This document shows, in pieces, positions 17,080 to 25,986 of a stretch of DNA of 64,000 bases. Source of the stretch: G963677915 sp963677915. Its GTDB lineage: Bacteria > Bacillota > Clostridia > Lachnospirales > Vallitaleaceae. Positions within the stretch are counted from its first letter, which is position 1. Each line of letters opens with the position of its first letter. A program made the position numbers and the translations under genes. The stretch is taken from the NCBI GenBank assembly GCA_963677915.2, contig CAXXGE010000039.1, positions 1 through 64,000 on the forward strand, read 5' to 3'. The notes under the pieces are model-generated. The model saw nothing but the letters and a program-made list of their open reading frames with translations, searched no databases and was not told the origin of the DNA.

Positions 17080-18705
17080 TCATCCATAGATTCGCTTGTA
17101 TTCTTTTGGCCGTATACCCACCTGCTTCACGAAGAGCTTGCTGAAGTATTTCTTATCTTTGTAACCGACCCGTTCTGAAACTTGACCGATATTGAAATTC
17201 GTCGTCCTGAAGTATTCCTTGGCCTTTTCCATCCTGTAGTGAGTCAGGTATTCCTTGAAATTCTCACCAGATTCCCTTTTGAAAAGCACGCTGAAGTAGA
17301 CAGGATTCAGACCTACTATTTCTGCAATATCCTCCAGAACGATCTGGTTCATGTAATTCTCATCGATATACTGCTTGGCGATCCTCACAGGCCTGAATTC
17401 CTGGATCTTCTTGGATTTGTTCGCTTCGTCAACGATGTATTCGACCTCTCTGATCATCCTGTGCTTCAGGTCGGCATAGCTGACAGCATGGTCGAGCCAT
17501 TCCAGTACTGACGGCCTGAAATCTTCTATCTCCGATTCAATGCCGAGAAGGGAAAGCTGTCCCCAAAGCATATCAAGCAGTTGCCCGCAGAATTCTGTCA
17601 GTGTCTTTGCGTTTCGTTCGCAGTCTTGAGCCTCCAGGACGGAGAATAGCCTGTTCAGCTCGGATTTTATTTTCACCTTGTCAAACGTCCCGAAAGTTTG
17701 GATAAGGGAATCACCCGCCTCCAGTTCTTCCAGAATGATAGCTTTTTCCGGTTTCTCTTTCTTTTCACCTTTATCGGCCATATACACCTTGTCGACACCA
17801 TTGAAAATCCTGAGGTTGACCAGAATCGAAGCAGATTGGCAGGACTGTCCCAGTTCCCCCACTCTGGCGACAGCTTTCCCGACGCCGACAGTAAAATGGT
17901 ATTTTCCCTCAGAAAGCGTGATTGTGGCGATTTTTTCATAAATGGATTCGAAAAGCGTTTTATTGATGCTCGACCTGTCGCTGTTGTTAAGCAAGCCAAC
18001 AAGCCTGCAGTCATCGACTGTGAATATCGCCTTCTCCGTAATCGGACCGAAGGCCTCAGCAAAAATATCGGCGATTTTTTCCATTAAAGTCCTGTTGAGT
18101 TCGAGGTTGATGTCTTCCCTCTTCATGATATCAAGCTTGCCTACGATGATTTCAAAACTGCCCTGATGAAGACGTACACCATGCTTGCTGCTGACTGCAT
18201 CGACTGTTTCCATCGATGACGCTTCAAAACCGCTTCTATACTGTTCCCTGAGCCATCCCCCATCAATGAAGGCCGTCTTTTTCTCCAGCTCTTCTTCCAG
18301 ATTTTCTTCATGGAGCAGACGCGCAGTTGATATTTTTTTGTTTTCAATGACACTTGCCAGTGCCTTTCTAAGGTCTTCTTTGCCGATCGGCTTCAGCAGA
18401 AAGTCCGAAGCACCGTATTTCAGCGCAGACTGGGCGTAATCGAAATCCCTGTGCCCACTGATGATGATGAACGCTATATGCGGTTTACTGGCTTTCAGCC
18501 GTTTGATCAGTTCTATGCCGTCCAGGCCAGGCATGCGAATGTCCGTCAGGACAATATCAACAGCACGCTTTTCAGCCATTTCCAATGCATCCATGCCATT
18601 GTGGGCAACACCTGCTTTATTCAGCCTGAGCTCATCCCATGGAATCAGCTTTTCCACCAGCTGACATACTTTGATTTCATCATCGACAATCAACACATTA
18701 AGCAC
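17080..18705 (-). CDS. Response regulator with AraC-type DNA-binding domain, YesN-like
   Basis: REC domain (1-120) with the acidic pocket VDDE near 8, the phospho-acceptor in VLTDIRMPGLDG near 53 and Lys in FLLKPIGKED near 104. A long central region follows, then an AraC/XylS pair of helix-turn-helix motifs: IVLEDIAEIVGLNPVYFSVL and the closing GYKDKKYFSKLFVKQVG. The start is taken as GTG at 18705 because AGGGGG lies eight bases before it; the GTG three codons earlier overlaps that site. First gene of the operon; likely autoregulated. 541 residues. Confidence 0.92.
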   Translation of the reverse strand: MLNVLIVDDEIKVCQLVEKLIPWDELRLNKAGVAHNGMDALEMAEKRAVDIVLTDIRMPGLDGIELIKRLKASKPHIAFIIISGHRDFDYAQSALKYGASDFLLKPIGKEDLRKALASVIENKKISTARLLHEENLEEELEKKTAFIDGGWLREQYRSGFEASSMETVDAVSSKHGVRLHQGSFEIIVGKLDIMKREDINLELNRTLMEKIADIFAEAFGPITEKAIFTVDDCRLVGLLNNSDRSSINKTLFESIYEKIATITLSEGKYHFTVGVGKAVARVGELGQSCQSASILVNLRIFNGVDKVYMADKGEKKEKPEKAIILEELEAGDSLIQTFGTFDKVKIKSELNRLFSVLEAQDCERNAKTLTEFCGQLLDMLWGQLSLLGIESEIEDFRPSVLEWLDHAVSYADLKHRMIREVEYIVDEANKSKKIQEFRPVRIAKQYIDENYMNQIVLEDIAEIVGLNPVYFSVLFKRESGENFKEYLTHYRMEKAKEYFRTTNFNIGQVSERVGYKDKKYFSKLFVKQVGIRPKEYKRIYG

Positions 18706-18739
18706 ACTAACCACCCCCTCACAAGTTGTTCTTGTAGAA

Positions 18740-18769
18740 ATTATACCGTGTAGATTTATGTCCTGTCAA
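18740..18769 (-). promoter_or_regulatory. Promoter of the regulator-transporter operon
   Basis: TTGACA (18769-18764), 18-bp spacer and TATAAT (18745-18740) on the minus strand, 35 bases before the GTG start. Confidence 0.8.
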
Positions 18770-18777
18770 AAAAACCG

Positions 18778-18806
18778 TTGACAATATCATTATATTCTAA
18801 TATAGT
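18778..18806 (+). promoter_or_regulatory. Promoter of the split permease genes
   Basis: TTGACA, 17-bp spacer and TATAGT on the plus strand, 46 bases before the GTG at 18852. It runs back to back with the promoter of the divergent operon, nine bases apart. Confidence 0.8.
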
Positions 18807-18851
18807 GGTATTATATTTCATAAGTTGATGATTTTCAGTTAGGAGGACATT

Positions 18852-19328
18852 GTGACGACCATAATTTTTTATTCTGCCGCCATCGGCCTGACAGGCATAT
18901 CGTGGCTCAAAAACAAGGAAAAAACAAAAAAAGCTTTAAAGAAAGCCTACAAGGCATTTTTCAATTTGTTACCCGCATTGATTCCCATGGTTCTGTTCGT
19001 CGGACTGATGCTTACACTGATTCCACCTTCATTGATCGGCCGCATACTCGGCGATGAAGCAGGCGCAGTTGGCGTGGCAGTCGGCACCTTCCTGGGCTCT
19101 ATTGTATTCATGCCGAGTTTCGTCGCCTTCTCTCTTGGCGAGAACCTTTTGGTGGGTGGCGCAGGTTATGCTCAGGTTGCCGCCTTTGTGGCTTCACTCA
19201 TGGCGGTTGGTGTATCCAGCCTGAATGTGGAGAATCAGTATTTCGGAAACAAACTGACCACTTACAGAAACATCTATGCCGTATTTGCATCCGTTGTATT
19301 CGCTATAGTCATAGGAGTTATATTATGA
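18852..19328 (+). CDS. Permease family membrane protein, first half
   Basis: A 158-residue membrane protein with about four hydrophobic segments, beginning at GTG with AGGAGG upstream. LPALIPMVLFVGLMLTLI near 41 and IGRILGDEAGAVGVAVGTFLG near 62 resemble one half of the ArsP-type permease family (PF03773, DUF318). The next gene encodes the matching second half and overlaps by 4 bp (ATGA), so the two probably form one transporter. Transport substrate unknown; some relatives handle organoarsenicals, which is not shown here. Confidence 0.65.
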   Translation: MTTIIFYSAAIGLTGISWLKNKEKTKKALKKAYKAFFNLLPALIPMVLFVGLMLTLIPPSLIGRILGDEAGAVGVAVGTFLGSIVFMPSFVAFSLGENLLVGGAGYAQVAAFVASLMAVGVSSLNVENQYFGNKLTTYRNIYAVFASVVFAIVIGVIL

Positions 19329-19867
19329 AGAAATGGATTCTAAAACACAAATGGAGTTTTGTCTTGCTGCTGGCAATTGCTTTATTGTCCTCAGTCGATG
19401 TGAATTTGTCAAAATCAGCCCTTAACATCACATGGAACAACATCGTGACCATGATGGGTGTCATCCCGCCGATCTTCATACTGATTGGATTGATGGACGT
19501 ATGGGTGCCCAAAGAAACCATGATCAAGTACATGGGATCCGACTCGGGTGCACTGGGTGTCTTCCTTGCATTTCTTTTGGGTGCAATGGCCGCCGGTCCA
19601 CTTTATGCGGCTTTCCCGGTTGCTGGCCTGCTTCTAAAAAAAGGCGCCCGTCTTGCAAATGTCGTCTTCTTTCTTGGTACTTGGACGTCGGCAAAGATAC
19701 CGCTTCTCATCTTCGAGATGACATCGCTCGGTGTCGGCTTCACCATCATACACGTCGCAACAATGCTGACCCTGTATCTAATCGGTTCCTTCGCAATAGA
19801 GAAGCTCATGAAACCACATGAAATCGAGAGTATTGCGGCTCGCGCTGCCCAAGTAAACGCCGCATAA
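19325..19867 (+). CDS. Permease family membrane protein, second half
   Basis: 180 residues with about five hydrophobic segments. PPIFILIGLMDVWVPKETM near 48 and YMGSDSGALGVFLAFLLGAM near 69 repeat the IGRILGDEAGA-like block of the first gene, as expected for an internally duplicated permease split into two genes. The MAAGPLYAAFPVAGLLLKKG stretch near 87 is typical of the family. Ends 35 bp before a strong bidirectional terminator. Confidence 0.7.
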   Translation: MKKWILKHKWSFVLLLAIALLSSVDVNLSKSALNITWNNIVTMMGVIPPIFILIGLMDVWVPKETMIKYMGSDSGALGVFLAFLLGAMAAGPLYAAFPVAGLLLKKGARLANVVFFLGTWTSAKIPLLIFEMTSLGVGFTIIHVATMLTLYLIGSFAIEKLMKPHEIESIAARAAQVNAA

Positions 19868-19901
19868 CTATAGAAAATGCTACCTTGAAAGTTGTTTAAA
19901 G

Positions 19902-19956
19902 AAAAGAACTGTGTACCCGGGATTGATATGTTTCCAACCTGGTACACAGTTCTTTT
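19902..19956. terminator. Bidirectional terminator between converging genes
   Basis: A 16-bp perfect stem (AAAAGAACTGTGTACC facing its complement) with A run before and T run after, placed between the permease pair and the convergent mrp gene. Confidence 0.88.
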
Positions 19957-19965
19957 GATTCTGCT

Positions 19966-20802
19966 TTATTGGTAGTCTTTTTCCAGAAGAGCGCCGATGC
20001 CTTCGCAGTAGCCATCTTTTACCAGCTCGATCAAGCCTTTGTCGCACAGTCCTGCAAGTCCAGGATTGATTGGCAGGCGCGCCAGGATGTCAAGACCATG
20101 CTCAGCTGCTGCCTGTTCCACGTTGCTGTCGCCGAAAATCTTGTGCTCGCCACCGCAGTCCGGGCATTTGAAGTAGGCCATATTCTCAACAAGTCCAAGA
20201 ATGGGAATATTCATCATCTTGGCCATCTTGACTGCCTTGCTGACGATCATGCCGACCAGTTCCTGTGGCGATGTGACGATGATGATGCCATCCACCTTCA
20301 GTGACTGGAATACGGTCAGCGGTACATCGCCGGTACCCGGCGGCATATCGACAAACATGTAATCCACATCGCCCCAGACGACCTCGCTCCAGAACTGTTT
20401 GACCATGTTGGCAATGACCGGCCCTCTCCAGACGACCGGGTCTGTATCGTTCTCAAGAAGCAGGTTGACTGAAATGACGTCGATGCCTGTTTTCGTCTTT
20501 ACAGGCAGCATGCCGTGTTCGTTTCCAAAGGCTCTTTCCTTTAGGCCAAACGTCTTTGGAATGGAGGGCCCCGTTATGTCCGCATCCAGAATGGCCGTCT
20601 TAAAGCCGCGCCTTTGCATCTCGACGCCCAGAAGGGACGTGACAAGAGATTTGCCCACACCGCCTTTGCCGCTGACGATACCTATGACTTTCTTAATGTC
20701 GCTTAGTTCATGTGTTTTTTCCGTGAAATCCTGAGGACTTTTTCTGTCGCTGCAGGTGCTGCTGCTGCATGAAGTGCAGTTTGAATCACAATTGGTGCTC
20801 AT
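19966..20802 (-). CDS. Mrp/NBP35 family iron-sulfur carrier ATPase
   Basis: P-loop ATPase of the Mrp/ApbC/NBP35 group thought to carry and deliver Fe-S clusters. The N-terminus is rich in Cys (CDSNCTSCSSSTC), as in Nbp35-like proteins. Deviant Walker A GKGGVGKS near 45, DADITGPSIPK near 73, FVDMPPGTGDVP near 150, and the C-terminal CPDCGG pair near 213 that binds a bridging cluster. 278 residues. It has its own promoter and a terminator; no Fe-S assembly genes adjoin it, though a polyferredoxin is 2.5 kb away. Confidence 0.93.
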   Translation of the reverse strand: MSTNCDSNCTSCSSSTCSDRKSPQDFTEKTHELSDIKKVIGIVSGKGGVGKSLVTSLLGVEMQRRGFKTAILDADITGPSIPKTFGLKERAFGNEHGMLPVKTKTGIDVISVNLLLENDTDPVVWRGPVIANMVKQFWSEVVWGDVDYMFVDMPPGTGDVPLTVFQSLKVDGIIIVTSPQELVGMIVSKAVKMAKMMNIPILGLVENMAYFKCPDCGGEHKIFGDSNVEQAAAEHGLDILARLPINPGLAGLCDKGLIELVKDGYCEGIGALLEKDYQ

Positions 20803-20833
20803 TTTTCGACCTCCGAGTTTTTGTCATATGTCA

Positions 20834-20862
20834 ATTATAAGCAATATTAATCCATTTGTCCA
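20834..20862 (-). promoter_or_regulatory. Promoter of the mrp-like gene
   Basis: TGGACA (20862-20857), 17-bp spacer, TATAAT (20839-20834) on the minus strand; 32 bases before the ATG at 20802. Confidence 0.75.
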
Positions 20863-20903
20863 TATGATAGAGACCGATGAAACAATATTATATTCAGGTA
20901 ATT

Positions 20904-21326
20904 TTACAAGTTTTCTACAATTTTATCCATGATTGCCTTATATTCTGCATCACTCAAAAATACTTTCTCAGGATTCATGGCAAACGTTGTGCCCCACTCG
21001 AATTCGTCCTTGTATTTCGGCACAAGGTGGAAGTGCATATGGCCGCTTGTATCGCCGAAGGATGCGTAGTTGATTTTGTCCGGGCTGAATGCTTTGTGGA
21101 GTGCTGCCGCCGCTTTGTTGACATCTGCAAAATAAGCCACTCGTGCATCTTCGCTCATCAGCGTCATGTCGGCTACGTGCTGCTTTGGTGCTACGATGAG
21201 TCTGCCCTTATGGCTTTGTTCCTTGAAGAGCACCAACAGGGAAGCATCCAGTTCGCAAATCTTGATGCCGAATTTGTCCAGCAGTTCACCTTCCATACAG
21301 TATGCGCAGTTTGCATCTTTGCTCAT
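20904..21326 (-). CDS. HIT family nucleotide-binding protein
   Basis: Histidine-triad protein, a family of nucleotide hydrolases and transferases that act on phosphoramidates and dinucleoside polyphosphates. The 140 residues contain the triad HMHFHLVPK near 97 with the preceding FGDTSG, an N-terminal zinc-type CAYC pair near 7 and the GRLIVAPKQHVADM block near 41. Exact substrate unknown. It lies 31 bp downstream of the CBS gene and may share its transcript. Confidence 0.9.
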   Translation of the reverse strand: MSKDANCAYCMEGELLDKFGIKICELDASLLVLFKEQSHKGRLIVAPKQHVADMTLMSEDARVAYFADVNKAAAALHKAFSPDKINYASFGDTSGHMHFHLVPKYKDEFEWGTTFAMNPEKVFLSDAEYKAIMDKIVENL

Positions 21327-21357
21327 TTTAATTTCCTCACTTTCGTTCTGCTTGTTA

Positions 21358-22062
21358 TTATTTTATTTTTGCCAAGGCGCCATAGGTAAAGACGCCCAGT
21401 GGTGACTCGTTGTTGCGGCCGTTTTCTGTGATGATGAATACCGCTGCCGGCTTGTCATATCCTGAGACTTCCATCTTGAGCTCATTCACATCCTTGCTTC
21501 TTTCAAGGAAAACGGCCCGGTCTTTGTCTTCGCTGAAGTCCAGCATTTCTTCGGCTGTCATGTCGTCAAGGTCCTGGGTCAGCACGCCCTCATTGTCAAT
21601 GCAGTCAAGCATCCAGCGCGTGATCGTATTGCTCGTCATGGTTCCGAGGAAATGCTTGCCGTCGTAGACAGGCAATTGGGAAATCTCATTTTTCTTCATA
21701 ATCATGAGCGCCTTTTTCAAGCTCGATTCCGGCTTGAGGATGATGGCCGGCCCCTTGCATAGATCCAGCACGGTCATCGGCTTTACATAGCTGTTGTACA
21801 GTTTCTCGAATTTTTCAAGGACCTCATCGGACGGAATCGCCATGATCATATCGTCTTCGGTGTGGACCAGGACATTCCTAAGGTCCGCCACATCCAGCAA
21901 AAATCCCTTGTTCCTTTCGATGAGACGGTTCCTCTTGGCTTCCATTCTGACCATCAGTGAAAACGGCTCGAATTTTGTCTTCCTAAGCTTTTCGCTAAGT
22001 GCCGCTTCGAAATTGTTGTACAGTACAATAAACCTGTTTGTTTGCGGATGCACGTCTGCCAC
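21358..22062 (-). CDS. CBS-domain protein
   Basis: 234 residues. An N-terminal helical region with a DLRNVLVHTEDD motif near 60 is followed by two CBS repeats, the first around ILKPESSLKKALMIMKKNEI near 109 and QLPVYDGKHFLGTMTSNT near 130, the second less clear toward the C-terminus (AAVFIITENG, LGVFTYGAL). CBS pairs bind adenosyl nucleotides and regulate partner domains. No catalytic domain is present, so a stand-alone regulatory role is likely. Precise function not recognised. Confidence 0.75.
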   Translation of the reverse strand: MADVHPQTNRFIVLYNNFEAALSEKLRKTKFEPFSLMVRMEAKRNRLIERNKGFLLDVADLRNVLVHTEDDMIMAIPSDEVLEKFEKLYNSYVKPMTVLDLCKGPAIILKPESSLKKALMIMKKNEISQLPVYDGKHFLGTMTSNTITRWMLDCIDNEGVLTQDLDDMTAEEMLDFSEDKDRAVFLERSKDVNELKMEVSGYDKPAAVFIITENGRNNESPLGVFTYGALAKIK

Positions 22063-22130
22063 CTCCAGTTCTGCTAATATTATAGCAAATTTTTGAGCAA
22101 ATGGTGAACTAATTTTGAAATAAACGGAGA

Positions 22131-22178
22131 AAAACGATGCCGGGGAGGAAATGTTTTCCTCCCCGGCATCGTTTTTTT
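22131..22178. repeat. Family-1 palindrome acting as terminator
   Basis: A 20-bp perfect arm (AAAACGATGCCGGGGAGGAA) faces its complement over a 5-6 base loop, with a T run on either side. It sits 6 bp after the stop of the minus-strand gene at 22185. Confidence 0.9.
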
Positions 22179-22184
22179 TCAGTT

Positions 22185-22910
22185 TTATTCCGTCGCCATT
22201 GCTTCGATGGCTGTTTTGACACTGCTAAAGGATATGCCGTTCTCTGTGCAGAAATCCTTGACGACCATGTTGGTCGCAGGCATTGACATGCCCAATGCTT
22301 CTTCAATCTGAGCGACACTCAGTCCCGCATCAAGAAGCTGCTGGAAGGTTGTAGGTCCATTGATGATAGGCTCTTCCTCTTCCAATATTTCTTCCGATAT
22401 ATCTTCTGGTACTTCTTCTAAATCAATCCCATTGAGTGCGACTTGATGGATTTCCACATATTCCCGCTGCTCATCCGTCAGTACTGCACCACTTTCCTTA
22501 AGGATTTCGACCGCACGGGCTGGCAGGTAATCATCTTCGAGTACATAGGGAAGACCTTTATAGAGTGCAACGAACAGTTTGACAGATCCATTGCCTATCT
22601 CATACGGAAGCTCTTCATAATAGCCTTCCAGGTCTTTGTTCTTGACTGTTTCTCCAGGTGTATCCAAAGGGAATCCGAAGGCATCCATCAGGACGGATGT
22701 TTCTATTTCGAAAAGGCTGGCTACATCCGCAAAAGTATAGGAGCCGCGTATGTCTTCAGGGTTGTATTCACCTGCAAAGTCGCCCTCCGAGTAGGCAATC
22801 GGCTCTTTGCTCGATTCGGTTGACCAAAGCTGCATGGCCATTGTGATACCGATACCCCCGAAAATAACAACTGCTATGACTGCTGCCATTGCTTTCATTT
22901 TTATCTTCAT
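22185..22910 (-). CDS. Membrane-anchored hypothetical protein beside a polyferredoxin
   Basis: 241 residues with one N-terminal membrane segment (about 8-27) and an acidic exported part. Two helical segments look alike: YTFADVASLFEIETSVLMDA near 58 and TFQQLLDAGLSVAQIEEALG near 190, each followed by short helices. I do not recognise a named family. It starts one base after the polyferredoxin gene, so the two are co-transcribed; an accessory role for that redox protein, such as electron transfer or cluster handling outside the membrane, is inference only. A family-1 hairpin terminates the unit. Confidence 0.7.
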   Translation of the reverse strand: MKIKMKAMAAVIAVVIFGGIGITMAMQLWSTESSKEPIAYSEGDFAGEYNPEDIRGSYTFADVASLFEIETSVLMDAFGFPLDTPGETVKNKDLEGYYEELPYEIGNGSVKLFVALYKGLPYVLEDDYLPARAVEILKESGAVLTDEQREYVEIHQVALNGIDLEEVPEDISEEILEEEEPIINGPTTFQQLLDAGLSVAQIEEALGMSMPATNMVVKDFCTENGISFSSVKTAIEAMATE

Positions 22911-22911
22911 C

Positions 22912-23757
22912 CTATTCCGCCTCCTTCATAGCACCAATTTGAAGGTTTACGGTATCCGGAATCGGACAGCTTCTTTCCGATGTGCACTCATAGCAGCTGA
23001 TGCAATGCTGATCGGAAATCGTCTCTTTCCCTGAAACTTCAATCAGCATCGGACAGGCCTTGTCGCATTTGGAACAGCTGATGCATGTTACTGGATTTCT
23101 TTTGATTTTGAAAACCCTGAACTTGTTGAAAATGCCGAGCAGAGCGCCATATGGGCATGCGTACTTGCACCATGGCCTCTCTACCGCTAGGGAGAGCATC
23201 AGCGTTACTGCCAGGACAACCAGCGCCGGTATGGCAATTTCATCCGTCCAGAATGTAAACAGTGCATTGTATGGATCGACGTTGGCAAACATCAGATATC
23301 CGGATCTTGCTGTAACGAATATGACAAAAGTCAGTACCACGTATCTGAAATATTTCAGGTATTTATGCACGATTACAGGTATTAATCTGTTGTAGCGCTT
23401 TTTGAAAATCCTGCGTCCCAATTTGCCGAACCATTCCTGTATAGAGCCCAAAGGACATACCCACCCGCAGAATACAGGTCCGAATGCCAGTGTCAGTATC
23501 AGCACGATGACCAGGAGTATCATCGATGATGCATGGATCTTCTGTATGAATGTTCCCAGCGTAAACAGGTTGTACAATGTTACAACACCGCCGAAAGGAC
23601 AGATGGCATGCAGCGAAGCGTCGCCCACGATGGGAATCAACGCTCCTCCCGACTCGGCCAGACTATGGTTGATGGCTATCAGGCCGATGAGTGCGAAAAA
23701 GAATATTTGCACCCATCGTCTTATTATCGATTTCTTCTGTTTCCCTTTAATTGCCAT
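22912..23757 (-). CDS. NapH/CcoG-like membrane polyferredoxin
   Basis: 281 residues with about five membrane segments and CGWVCPLGS near 99 and CKYACPYGA near 194 motifs of the NapH/RdxA group, followed by two 4Fe-4S ferredoxin sites: CISCSKCDKACP near 228 and CISCYECTSERSCP near 255. Such proteins pass electrons from the quinone pool or cytoplasm to exported acceptors. The gene overlaps the ferritin-like gene by 34 bp and is followed directly by the anchored hypothetical protein, forming a three-gene unit. Confidence 0.9.
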   Translation of the reverse strand: MAIKGKQKKSIIRRWVQIFFFALIGLIAINHSLAESGGALIPIVGDASLHAICPFGGVVTLYNLFTLGTFIQKIHASSMILLVIVLILTLAFGPVFCGWVCPLGSIQEWFGKLGRRIFKKRYNRLIPVIVHKYLKYFRYVVLTFVIFVTARSGYLMFANVDPYNALFTFWTDEIAIPALVVLAVTLMLSLAVERPWCKYACPYGALLGIFNKFRVFKIKRNPVTCISCSKCDKACPMLIEVSGKETISDQHCISCYECTSERSCPIPDTVNLQIGAMKEAE

Positions 23758-24290
23758 TGCTGCTCTCCTCTTCTTCCACCTTCGCGATCGACGCCTCTTT
23801 CAAAAGCTGCCAAATGGTTTCTTGACGCTTCAATCAGATTTTCAAATACAATTGTCACATCTTCCGGCACATCGTTGTTTGCCAGAAAGTTTTCGTAAAG
23901 CTCAATATTTGCAATTTCAGCCTCGACGCCGATTGCATAGGTTTCTGCCAGGGTAGCCGGTATCTCTACATTATCTGCCGTGTTGTCTTCAGGTACTGCA
24001 TATCCGTAAGCTTCAAACAATGGAATCAGTGCATCGATGTGGTTCTGTTCTGCTTTCACGATGTTCGTAAACGGCCGACCCGCATCGAAAGTTTCTATCA
24101 GTGCTTCGTATTCCGCTTTCCCGTTGTATTCGTCCTGGATTGCCAGAACCAGCATCTCCTCTACAGCGTAATCTGCTGTTGAAACGTCTGCAACAGCCGC
24201 ATCCGCATCCGATGCACATGCACTTATTCCCAGTGCTAACACTAGTGTTAAAGCCGCTCCTGCGGTCATAAGTTTTTTCATTTTACCCAT
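23724..24290 (-). CDS. DUF2202 ferritin-like lipoprotein
   Basis: 188 residues with a signal peptide and lipobox GISAC (Cys about 25). The DUF2202 four-helix domain follows, with iron-ligand-like ExxH patterns: LAIQDEYNGKAEYEAL near 51, IVKAEQNHIDAL near 77, AEIANIELYENFL near 120 and LIEASRNHLAAFE near 151. The last 25 residues are Gly/Arg-rich and unlike the family; they overlap the start of the next gene, so a late frameshift is possible. A di-iron site is expected from the family, but its reaction is unknown. Confidence 0.85.
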   Translation of the reverse strand: MGKMKKLMTAGAALTLVLALGISACASDADAAVADVSTADYAVEEMLVLAIQDEYNGKAEYEALIETFDAGRPFTNIVKAEQNHIDALIPLFEAYGYAVPEDNTADNVEIPATLAETYAIGVEAEIANIELYENFLANNDVPEDVTIVFENLIEASRNHLAAFERGVDREGGRRGEQQWQLKGNRRNR

Positions 24291-24390
24291 ATTATTGCAT
24301 CTCCTTTTTTCATCTTTAATTGTGTTGCTTACTTTGATGTCTTCATCTTACAGGCGAAATGTGAAGAAGTTGTGAATATCATTAAAAAAC

Positions 24391-24444
24391 GATGCCGGGG
24401 AGGAAAACATTTCCTCCCCGGCATCGCCATCCTATCCCCGGCAC
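24391..24444. repeat. Family-1 palindrome with extra outer half-site
   Basis: Inner hairpin 24391-24425 (GATGCCGGGGAGGAAA facing TTTCCTCCCCGGCATC), then ten bases later TCCCCGGCACC on the right only. The same spacing is seen on both sides of the complete nested copy at 51421-51499, so this is a copy missing its left outer arm. Confidence 0.85.
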
Positions 24445-24460
24445 CTATTACCGTCTGTAA

Positions 24461-25985
24461 CTACAGAACTGATTTTATGAATTTTTCGAAATAGCAGATG
24501 CCTTTCTCGTCCAGCTTGTAGACGCCTGCACATGAGAGAACCTCGCCGAATTTCAGCCCGACATCTTCCTTTATCTTGGCAATCGCCGTTTCCTTGCTAT
24601 TGTCGGTGCCGACTTCAGCGATACACGACTCAATCCAGCCCTTGTGCTTGGCCAGTTCTTCAGGCAGCTTTTCAATATCCGCCGATGCATTGCCAGACAG
24701 GATATCGCCGATCATGTCCAGCTCTTTTTCCAGCCTCGCAGGCAGCACCGCCAGGCCCATCACCTCGATCAGACCGATATTTTCTTTCTTGATGTGATGT
24801 AGATGGGCATGGGGATGGTAAATGCCATCCGGATGCGCCTCATCCGTTCGATTGTTCCGCAAAACAAGATCCAGCTCAAAAAGCCCCTCGTCGTTCACCC
24901 TCGCTATCGGCGTGATTGTATTGTGTGGTGTTTCATCGGTAAAGGCCAGAATATTCGCTTCTTCATCACTGTAGTTCCTCCAAGCATCAAGGGTGTGCTC
25001 AGCAAAATCCACCAGCTGGTTCTTGTCGTCTGATGCGATTCTGACAACAGACAGCGGCCATTCCATGAGGCTGATCGACATACCTGCATATTCAGGGTGG
25101 CTGAAACTTTTAATGACCTTCGAATCCACCATCGGGAACCTGTGGTTGCCTCCCTGGAAATGGTCATGACTGAGGATCGAGCCGCCGACGATAGGCAGGT
25201 CTGCATTTGAGCCGATGAAATAGTGAGGATACTGCTCCACAAAGTCCACCAGACGCTGGAACGTCTCCCGAGTGATTCTCATAGGCTCGTGCTGTTCCTT
25301 TAAAATAATGGCATGTTCATTGTAGTAGACATAGGGCGAATACTGGAAATACCACTGTTCATCGTTCAGTGTCACTGGAATGACTCTGTGGTTGCTTCTT
25401 GCTGGATGGTTGAAATGTCCTTCATACCCAACATTCTCAAGACACAACAGGCATTTGGGGTAATTGCTCTGCGGCATTTCCTTCGCCTTGGCAATCTCCT
25501 TCGGGTCCTTTTCAGGCTTCGAAAGGTTGATGGTGATTTCCAGATCGCCGACCTGTGTCTGTGTTCTCCAGTAGTCGTTTTTGGCTATCCGGTCCATCCG
25601 GATGTAGTTGGATGCCTTGCTTATGTGGTAGAAAAAGTCTGTTGCAGCCTTTACGCCTTCTTCATCCTGAATCCGGTCAATCATTCTCTTCAGTTCCGAC
25701 TGGCGCGGCATCAGCTGGGCCATGATTTTGGCATCCATTATGTCCCGTTCGGTCAAAGTATCGCCGATCAGGCCTTTTGCTACAGCCGTATCAAGCAGGG
25801 GTGCCAAAAGGTCCGTCCCTGTGGCACCCGGCTGCGCTGCTGTCAGCGGTGCCGTCGTAGGGCTCCTTTTCCTGCAGAAGGGCCAGCAGCTGGTTGCGAA
25901 CCTGGGGAACGTCCCATTTTTCGATCATTCTGTTTTCAAGGCCATAAGCCAGCAAAGCTTCTATATTATATGGTGTTTGATTCAT
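24461..25985 (-). pseudogene. galT: UTP-hexose-1-phosphate uridylyltransferase (class II GalT), frameshifted
   Basis: Leloir enzyme exchanging UMP between UDP-glucose and galactose 1-phosphate. The N-terminal frame begins MNQTPYNIEALLAYGLE at ATG 25985, with GGGGAGG upstream and one base after the galKE stop; it stays plausible to EKEPYDG near 25855. The C-terminal frame carries LLDTAVAKGLI and the rest to 24461, including FNHPARSNHRVIPV, GGSILSHDHFQGG and YHPHAHLHHIKKEN. One surplus base between about 25830 and 25860 separates them. Joined length is 507 residues, normal for class II. A family-2 palindrome lies at 25801-25827, just beside the break, so the insertion of that element may have caused it. 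Assembly error is the alternative. Confidence 0.88.
25801..25827. repeat. Family-2 27-bp palindrome inside galT
   Basis: GTGCCAAAAGGTCCGT followed by CCCTGTGGCAC: a slightly diverged copy of the element at 61406 and 59030. It falls in the variable linker between the N-terminal segment and the LLDTAVAKG block of GalT. Confidence 0.8.
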
Positions 25986-25986
25986 A

